Assembly (NCBI GenBank): GCA_020025915.1
Contig: JAHHRH010000045.1
Span: 1-11,062 of the forward strand
Direction: 5' to 3'
DNA from: Sutterella sp.
Lineage (GTDB): Bacteria > Pseudomonadota > Gammaproteobacteria > Burkholderiales > Burkholderiaceae_F
Length of the DNA stretch: 11,062 nt
Each line of letters begins with the position of its first letter. Positions within the stretch are counted from its first letter, which is position 1. The position numbers and the translations under genes are program-made. Under the pieces are notes generated by a model, which was not told the origin of the DNA, made no database searches, and saw nothing but the letters and a program-made list of their open reading frames with translations. Positions 7,151 to 11,062 of this stretch are shown here, piece by piece.

Positions 7151-8407
7151 ATGCAACGCTCCGATTTTGAAATTATGGCCCCAGCGGGCTCTCGTGAATC
7201 TTTGGCCGCGGCCGTGGCTGCTGGTGCCAATAGTATTTATTTCGGGATTGGTGCGCTCAATATGCGTGCGCATTCAGCGAGTAGCTTTACGATTGATGAC
7301 CTGAAAGAGATTGCCGCCTATTGTCATGAGCGTGGCGTGAAGAGTTATCTCACTGTCAATACGATCATTTATGACAATGACCTCGAATCAATGCGCACCA
7401 TCATTGCGGCTGCCCGTGAGGCCAAGATTTCTGCTGTCATTGCGTCTGACGTGGCCGTCATGCAGTGTTGCCGTGAAATGGGCGTCGAAGTTCACCTTTC
7501 GACGCAGCTTAATATCGCCAATGTCGAAGCTTTGCGTTTTTATGCGCAGTTTGCCGACGTTGTGGTGTTGGCGCGTGAATTAACGTTACGTCAGGTGGCT
7601 GATATTCGTGATGCAATTGACCGGGAAGGAATTTGTGGTCCATCAGGTAAGCCCGTTCGTATTGAAATGTTCTGCCACGGGGCGCTATGCATGGCCGTGA
7701 GTGGCAAGTGCTGGTTGAGTTTACATACGCGTGGTAAGAGTGCCAATCGGGGTGAATGTCTTCAAAATTGCCGACGCTCTTATATTGCGTACGACAAAGA
7801 TCGTGGCACGGAATTGGGTGTAGACGATGGCTACTTTATGTCGCCCAAAGACCTCAAGACTATTAGCTTCTTGAATTTGATGGTCAAAGCAGGTGTCACC
7901 GTCTTTAAGATCGAAGGTCGTGCACGCGGGCCAGAATATGTCCGTACAGCCGTCGAATGCTATAGCGAAGCCTTGGATGCCATTATCGAAGGTCGTTGGA
8001 CGGATGAACTGAGTACGAGTTGGGACGATCGTTTGGCGACCGTCTTTAACCGTGGCTTTTGGGATGGTTGGTATCAGGGTAAGACCATCCTTGAACGCAC
8101 CAATGGCGCAGGCTCACAAGCTACGCAAAAGAAGATCTATTCTGGCAAGTGTTTGGGCTATTACCCGAAGGCGGGTATTGGTCGCTTCTTGATTCAGGGT
8201 GAACCCATTCAAAATGGCGATAAGCTTTTGGTGACGGGGCCCACAACCGGCGCGGTTTATCTCACCCTAGAGGGGTTACGAGACGATGAAAAGCCAGCCG
8301 ATCGTGCTGACAAGGGGGCGGATACCACCTTTAAGGTGCCCGAAAAGGTGCGTGAAAACGATCGCCTCTATGTGATGCGTGAAGTTGTAGTGGATGAGTT
8401 GGCGTAA
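7151..8407 (+). CDS. U32-family protein, TrhP/YegQ-like (tRNA U34 hydroxylation)
   Basis: A 418-residue cytosolic protein annotated by family as peptidase U32. Characterised relatives (TrhP, E. coli YegQ; Bacillus TrhP1/2) work in prephenate-dependent 5-hydroxylation of uridine 34 in tRNA, so proteolysis is unlikely. The U32 signature is intact at 172-190: E-x-F-x2-GALC-x4-GKC-x-LS. Cys180, Cys187, Cys203 and Cys207 form the conserved cluster proposed to be iron-sulfur ligands. The N-terminal TIM-barrel part begins with MAPAGSRESL. The motifs GALNMRA, TVNTIIYDND and STQLN resemble, from memory, the roughly 410-residue type common in Bacteroidota more than YegQ (about 453). The ATG has only a weak TAGGA at 7136-7140. 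A terminator follows 15 bases after the stop. Confidence 0.88.
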   Translation: MQRSDFEIMAPAGSRESLAAAVAAGANSIYFGIGALNMRAHSASSFTIDDLKEIAAYCHERGVKSYLTVNTIIYDNDLESMRTIIAAAREAKISAVIASDVAVMQCCREMGVEVHLSTQLNIANVEALRFYAQFADVVVLARELTLRQVADIRDAIDREGICGPSGKPVRIEMFCHGALCMAVSGKCWLSLHTRGKSANRGECLQNCRRSYIAYDKDRGTELGVDDGYFMSPKDLKTISFLNLMVKAGVTVFKIEGRARGPEYVRTAVECYSEALDAIIEGRWTDELSTSWDDRLATVFNRGFWDGWYQGKTILERTNGAGSQATQKKIYSGKCLGYYPKAGIGRFLIQGEPIQNGDKLLVTGPTTGAVYLTLEGLRDDEKPADRADKGADTTFKVPEKVRENDRLYVMREVVVDELA

Positions 8408-8422
8408 TCTATATTGATGTGA

Positions 8423-8465
8423 AAGAAAGCGGGAGACGCGAAAGGTGTCTGCCGCTTTCTTCTTA
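8423..8465 (+). terminator. Intrinsic terminator of the U32 gene, interrupted by the intron
   Basis: A perfect 10-base stem AAGAAAGCGG (8423-8432) / CCGCTTTCTT (8452-8461) continues, after one G/G mismatch, into AGAC/GTCT (8434-8437, 8447-8450) with a 9-base loop. The tail is only CTTA (8462-8465) before the group II intron begins at 8466. Class C introns typically insert in the T-tract just after terminator stems, so the rest of the T-tract was probably displaced downstream and lost. Confidence 0.8.
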
Positions 8466-8760
8466 GTGCGCCCAGAATGGGCGCATTCTAATGGGTGAAA
8501 GTCCCGAGCGCAGGAGGTAGCACCAAGCGCATAGCCGGAGGCAAGGGTGTCCGTCGCGAGGTGGGATCTGAAGGAAGCCCGAGGCAAACCGCTGATCTGA
8601 TGAACAAGAATCACCTTAGGCATACAAGGATGGGTAAGTTTGCAAAACAAACTGAAGCCCTAAGCTACACGGAATCCGAGGTGTAAATGTGGTGGATACA
8701 TGGCGGGAAAGATCGCGTTCTAATGACATGGGCTACCCACCCGATGCCTAGTCAATCGAT
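8466..8760 (+). mobile_element. Group IIC (bacterial class C) intron, 5' part only
   Basis: The segment starts with GTGCG and follows the domain I order of class C introns such as the Oceanobacillus iheyensis intron: a 5' hairpin TGCGCCC/GGGCGCA (8467-8473, 8479-8485), GGGTGAAAGTCCC (8493-8505), GCAAGGGTGTCC (8541-8552), ATCTGAAGGAAGC (8566-8578), GGCAAACC (8583-8590), AAGTTTGCAAAACAAA (8637-8652) and GGGAAAGATCGCGTTCT (8705-8721). It sits right after a terminator stem, the usual class C target. A candidate EBS1, TAAG (8635-8638), can pair with CTTA (8462-8465) of the 5' exon. No maturase frame and no domain V or VI were found downstream, so it should not splice or move. The 3' limit is approximate (about 8720-8795). 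Confidence 0.82.
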
Positions 8761-8773
8761 TCTCGCAGATTGA
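8752..8773. repeat. Inverted repeat at the intron / IS110 junction
   Basis: TCAATC (8752-8757) and GATTGA (8768-8773) are perfect complements around a 10-base loop. They fall where recognisable intron sequence ends and 23 bases before the IS110 start codon. They could be the base of intron domain IV or a subterminal repeat of an IS110-family element; the sequence alone does not decide. Confidence 0.4.
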
Positions 8774-8795
8774 TAATGAGGAATCACAAGCCTTC

Positions 8796-9463
8796 ATGGA
8801 GTCCATATCATGGCTAGAAAGCGCCCCCGACACATCGATCTCATACGAAGCTGTCGGCTTCGACCTTGCCAAGGAAGATGTGGCCCTTGCCGCATTCGAT
8901 TCCGATCACAAGGAACCCTATCTCATTGACCGAATGCCCTATGACAAGCTCTATGAGCTTCTGGCAAACATGGCTCCGACCTTGGTTGCCATGGAGCCGT
9001 GTAGCGGTGCTCATCAGATCGCCGAGCAGATTCAGTCGCTCGGACATGAAGTCATGATGATCAGTGGGCGGCATGTCCAGGCGTGGGTGAAGGATCATGG
9101 CAACGGCCAGAAGACCGACCTCAATGACGCGTTCGCCATCCTTAATCTGGCCTATGACCGCTGGCTGACGCCCATCCGCGGGAAGACGTGTGAGGAATGC
9201 TGTCTGCTTGCTTTGCAGGTCTTCTATCGCCAATTAAAGGGGCAACGAACGAAGACTATGGTGCATGTCAAGAGGCTACGCTACACGCATGGGGATTCCC
9301 CATCCGCACGGGCTCCTTCAACCAGAAAGTTCTGCATGAGTTGATCGAAGCCAACCGAGAGGCTTTCGGTGATGAAGTGGCTGAGAAACTGCACCTCATG
9401 ATCAATCGGGTGAGGGATCTCGACCATGACATTGCTACGGTGCTGAAGCTCCTGACAGAGTGA
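8796..9463 (+). pseudogene. IS110-family transposase, frameshifted and C-terminally truncated
   Basis: The first frame (8796-9344) encodes the RuvC-like DEDD domain of IS110-family recombinases, enzymes now known to be guided by a bridge RNA made by the element. All four acidic residues are visible: Asp in VGFDLAKE, Glu in VAMEPCSG and both Asp in KTDLNDAFAI. Homology changes frame at about 9272-9285: after TMVHVK the expected LHAWGFPIRTGSFNQKVLHE appears in the other frame and runs to 9463 (IATVLKLLTE). A net one-base loss or two-base gain explains this. The C-terminal domain with the catalytic serine, including the usual GxGxxTA and SSGG-like motifs, is absent. The gene should be inactive. 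GAGGAA at 8778-8783 is far (12 bases) from the ATG. The frame takes the position of an intron maturase gene. Confidence 0.85.
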
Positions 9464-9726
9464 AGGGCACTATTCCGAATGAGTTGGCCAGGAACCCTGA
9501 ACGAACCTCTTCAATTAACAGCTTGTGGACGATCCAGGAAATGCTGAAGGATTTTCTCAGGATCCAACTCGCCTATACCAAGAGTGGTAAACCTCGCTTG
9601 CTGAATGTTGTGAAGCGGGATCGGGATCTGGCTGAAGCCTTGGGTTGCCCGGGACTGTTCGATTCGGCTGAAAATGTGGCGAAACTTCTTTCAGGTTCTC
9701 ACCTTGCGGCAACCCTCAAGAAATGA
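9460..9726 (+). CDS. Unrecognised 88-residue ORF, probably a gene fragment
   Basis: The GTG start overlaps the upstream stop (GTGA, 9460-9463) and has no clear ribosome binding site. The product is soluble and of ordinary composition, with a helical-looking segment NSLWTIQEMLKDFLRIQLAY followed by KSGKPRLLNVVKRDRDLAEALG and ending AKLLSGSHLAATLKK. I do not recognise a family. It does not match the missing IS110 C-terminal domain. After the TGA the same frame stays open to about 9913 (GWLYCQLARDFGVKDRTFK and on), so the original gene may have been longer. Best read as the tail of a host or mobile gene joined to the truncated IS110 by a deletion; a real small gene is possible. Confidence 0.35.
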   Translation: MKGTIPNELARNPERTSSINSLWTIQEMLKDFLRIQLAYTKSGKPRLLNVVKRDRDLAEALGCPGLFDSAENVAKLLSGSHLAATLKK

Positions 9727-9730
9727 GGAA

Positions 9731-9823
9731 CCGGTTGGTTATACTGCCAACTGGCCCGTGATTTCGGGGTCAAAGACAGGACCTTTAAGACTATATACGC
9801 AACTGGAAGTAAACCTTCCTGTC
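9731..9823 (+). other. Run of three hairpins downstream of the IS110 remnant
   Basis: Three successive inverted repeats occur: GTTGG/CCAAC (9734-9738, 9747-9751), CCCG/CGGG (9755-9758, 9765-9768) and GACAGGA/TCCTGTC (9775-9781, 9817-9823), the last overlapping a shorter GGAAG/CTTCC (9805-9809, 9815-9819). A fourth, GAATA/TATTC, lies at 9829-9843. No T-tract follows directly. It could be a decayed 3' end of an IS element, where IS1111-type relatives carry their guide RNA, or chance. Function unknown. Confidence 0.3.
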
Positions 9824-9935
9824 CGTCGGAATATATGGTATTCTGCATATCGAAAGCTGAGGTTGGTTGCGTTTTTTTAGTATCTCCCTCCGAATGCAGT
9901 TATCTAGTCAGTTAATAAAAATTACGTAGAGTTTT

Positions 9936-9962
9936 TGGTAAGGTTTTCGAATCGCTTTACCA
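9936..9962. promoter_or_regulatory. Candidate TetR operator
   Basis: A 27-base imperfect palindrome with arms TGGTAAGG and CTTTACCA (7 of 8 positions complementary) ends 21 bases before the TetR start codon. Its place and dyad symmetry fit autoregulation, which is common in the family. Just downstream, AAGG at 9974-9977 is the likely ribosome binding site. Confidence 0.45.
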
Positions 9963-9983
9963 TTTGTTTTTTCAAGGTAGGAT

Positions 9984-10619
9984 ATGAAAACAAAGGGCGA
10001 TTTAAGCCGTGACAAAATTCTTGAAGTGGCCAGTGAGATAATTTTAAGAGACGGGCTCTCAAAACTTTCTCATGGGGGGATTGCGGAATATCTGACTATT
10101 TCCAAAAGTGCGGTACATTGGCATTTTCCTACCAAGAAAGATCTGTTGATCGCCTTAATCAACCATTACGTTGCGCATCTACAGACAGAAACAAAACGGC
10201 ATTGTGCTCCGTTCATTGAAATCGGTTTGACCGAGCAGGAAGCGATTATCCCGAGTATGTATCTCTGGTACAAGCATTTCTGTGAGAACAAAAAAGGTTG
10301 GATAGGATTGGGGACTGCTTTGATTTCTCTTTATGCCACAGATCCCGATCTGATCCGTCCCATTCGCGACTGGTATACAGATCTCTATCGGTCGATTGCC
10401 CTGTCGGGGCTCGATGAGAAAGCGGCATTTCTATCCATGATGGTTTTCGATAATTGTTTCAATTCTTCCAAATTCGGCATCAACGCGCTAGATCTTCAAA
10501 AAATCGTTGAAATACAAAAGTTAGCCATCGATCTCGCTTTCAAAGATAACCCCATCCTTCTTGCGAAAGTACGGACTTTGATTGAGAAAACTGAAAAGAA
10601 CAGCAAAAAAACTTCGTAA
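9984..10619 (+). CDS. TetR/AcrR-family transcriptional regulator
   Basis: A 211-residue, one-component repressor-type regulator. The N-terminal domain is typical: RDKILEVASEIILRDGLSKLS, then the helix-turn-helix at about 31-55 (GGIAEYLTISKSAVHWHFPTKKDLL), matching the usual SK-x-[AT]-[LV]-[YH]-x-HF-x-[ST]K-x-[DE]L pattern. The rest is a helical ligand-binding domain with YLWYKHFCENKKGWIGLGTALISLY; the ligand is not predictable. The ATG at 9984 is supported by AAGGTAGGAT upstream. A dyad at 9936-9962 suggests autoregulation. No efflux or enzyme gene is divergent to it: upstream is mobile-element debris, so its former target gene may have been lost or lie outside. Confidence 0.88.
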   Translation: MKTKGDLSRDKILEVASEIILRDGLSKLSHGGIAEYLTISKSAVHWHFPTKKDLLIALINHYVAHLQTETKRHCAPFIEIGLTEQEAIIPSMYLWYKHFCENKKGWIGLGTALISLYATDPDLIRPIRDWYTDLYRSIALSGLDEKAAFLSMMVFDNCFNSSKFGINALDLQKIVEIQKLAIDLAFKDNPILLAKVRTLIEKTEKNSKKTS

Positions 10620-10654
10620 AAAAACGCCCTGAGAAATGAAAAAACATTCTCAGG
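10613..10654 (-). terminator. Intrinsic terminator for minus-strand transcription
   Basis: CCTGAGAAATG (10628-10638) pairs with CATTCTCAGG (10645-10654), with one bulged A and a six-base loop. On the minus strand the stem is followed by GCG and a run of seven T (complement of A10618-10624). On the plus strand there is no T-tract after the stem, so it is a poor terminator for the TetR gene. It implies transcription entering from the right side of the window. Confidence 0.6.
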
Positions 10655-10945
10655 TCCATATTAGATACGGTCACTATCAAGTTTCGGCTGGGATAGCCTT
10701 AACGGCATTTTTTAATTAGATGGTTAGCTCCTTGGGAGCGCTCAATCACTGAGACCATCTATGAAATACTTGACACCTACCAAACAAATGAAGCACTCTC
10801 TCTTTCGCTCGCTGTCAGGATTGGATTCCATGCGAGTAACCGGCATCTAAGCGGTATTTGTCAAGCTTCTTTTCCAGGAATTGTCAAAAAAACGTTATCA
10901 GCTTTCTAGTACCTGGGACTTTGTCTCAGACCCTAGGATATTTAT
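10655..10945. other. Non-coding or decayed region
   Basis: No complete gene is visible. Short minus-strand frames read like broken coding sequence: LEKKLDKYRLDAGYSHGIQS (about 10827-10886) and ESNPDSERKRECFICLVGVKYF in another frame, suggesting a decayed gene. A compact fold at 10718-10760 and a hairpin CCTGGG/CCC-T-AGG (10912-10937) are the clearest structures. Two minus-strand TTGACA boxes occur (about 10865 and 10888) without good -10 partners. Confidence 0.3.
10718..10760. other. Compact three-way-junction fold
   Basis: Outer stem AGATGGT/ACCATCT (10718-10724, 10754-10760) encloses two small hairpins, GCTCC-TTG-GGAGC (10727-10739) and CTCA-ATCAC-TGAG (10741-10753), with only three unpaired bases outside the loops and stems. 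The tight nesting is unusual, but at 43 bases it is too short for a tRNA. It could be part of a small RNA or a structured DNA site. Confidence 0.35.
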
Positions 10946-11062
10946 TTACCAAAGTAAACCGCCTTGGCCTTTCCGATGAGTAATCAAGTACTTGTCAGCC
11001 TTTTTCTGAGCGGATTCGCTCAATTCTTCTCCTGCCAGGAGAAGGCTTCGCAGTTCCATGAT
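10946..11062 (-). CDS. Possible C-terminal end of a gene entering from the right (partial)
   Basis: A minus-strand frame is open from the window edge to a TAA at 10948-10946, giving 38 residues (MELRSLLLAGEELSESAQKKADKYL and on, ending GGLLW). The composition, charged and amphipathic, is plausible for a protein end, and a minus-strand terminator lies about 290 bases further on. No family is recognised. Two perfect hairpins (11007-11022, 11026-11044) fall inside it, and the opposite strand is also open from ATG 10976, so the coding claim is weak. Confidence 0.25.
   Translation of the reverse strand: MMELRSLLLAGEELSESAQKKADKYLITHRKGQGGLLW
11007..11044. repeat. Two adjacent perfect hairpins
   Basis: TGAGCG-GATT-CGCTCA (11007-11022) is followed 3 bases later by CTTCTCCT-GCC-AGGAGAAG (11026-11044). 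Both are perfect, with short loops. They may belong to a structured RNA or a DNA-binding site cut by the window edge, or reflect chance inside a coding region. Confidence 0.4.

Noticed and set aside
9040..9463. Programmed frameshift in the IS110 transposase
   Set aside because: No slippery heptamer is visible at the frame change, IS110 elements normally use a single frame, and the second frame still lacks the C-terminal domain.
9674..9880. 68-residue plus-strand frame
   Set aside because: It overlaps the 9460-9726 frame, has no ribosome binding site and shows no recognisable motif.
9460..9983. Group II intron domains V and VI
   Set aside because: I looked for a 34-base hairpin of the AGC...GAAA...GUU type and an intron 3' end; nothing fits.
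10976..11062. Plus-strand frame MSNQVLVSLFLSGFAQFFSC resembling a lipoprotein signal
   Set aside because: No ribosome binding site precedes it, and its hydrophobic look may simply come from being opposite the partial minus-strand frame; too short to support.
1..11062. tRNA, rRNA or CRISPR arrays
   Set aside because: No cloverleaf with a T-loop motif, no rRNA-like conserved stretch and no regularly spaced direct repeats were seen.

Overview
The window looks like a stretch of a proteobacterial chromosome with moderate G+C. RarD, a QseB/QseC-type two-component pair and a DSD1-type PLP enzyme fit a beta- or gammaproteobacterium. The genus cannot be fixed from this window; a Sutterellaceae-like betaproteobacterium is only a guess. 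At least two segments look foreign: an A+T-rich nuclease gene (1271-3088) and mobile-element debris (8466 to about 9726).

Layout. (1) 18-54: a long imperfect hairpin lies in the leader of a D-serine dehydratase/D-threonine aldolase-like gene (75-1241). (2) 1271-3088: an OLD-family ATPase plus TOPRIM nuclease stands alone between two higher-G+C housekeeping-type genes. (3) 3165-4073: the RarD-type EamA transporter. It converges, with a 3-bp gap, on a minus-strand cluster. (4) Minus strand, in transcription order: a secreted PepSY protein with a His-rich tail (6912-6418), an OmpR/PhoB response regulator (6288-5620, possibly starting at 6333) and a sensor kinase (5555-4077) whose periplasmic loop carries its own His/Met-rich patch. 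A hairpin at 6323-6350 sits between the PepSY gene and the regulator. (5) 7151-8407: a U32-family protein of the tRNA-hydroxylation (TrhP) type, divergent from the PepSY gene and closed by an intrinsic terminator at 8423-8461.

(6) 8466 to about 8760: the 5' part of a group IIC (bacterial class C) intron, inserted right after that terminator stem. No maturase and no domain V follow. The next reading frame is instead an IS110-family transposase (8796-9463) that keeps its DEDD residues but is frameshifted and lacks the C-terminal serine domain. An unrecognised fragment follows (9460-9726), then a hairpin-rich non-coding stretch. (7) 9984-10619: a TetR-family regulator with a candidate operator just upstream. 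(8) 10620-11062: no clear complete gene, but several strong hairpins and possibly the C-terminal end of a minus-strand gene entering from the right.

How the parts fit. The PepSY protein and two-component genes probably form one envelope-stress or metal-responsive unit. The OLD nuclease is a plausible stand-alone anti-phage cargo gene. The intron/IS110 segment is the most unusual part, because remains of two different RNA-directed mobile elements lie end to end, with the IS110 frame where an intron would carry its maturase.
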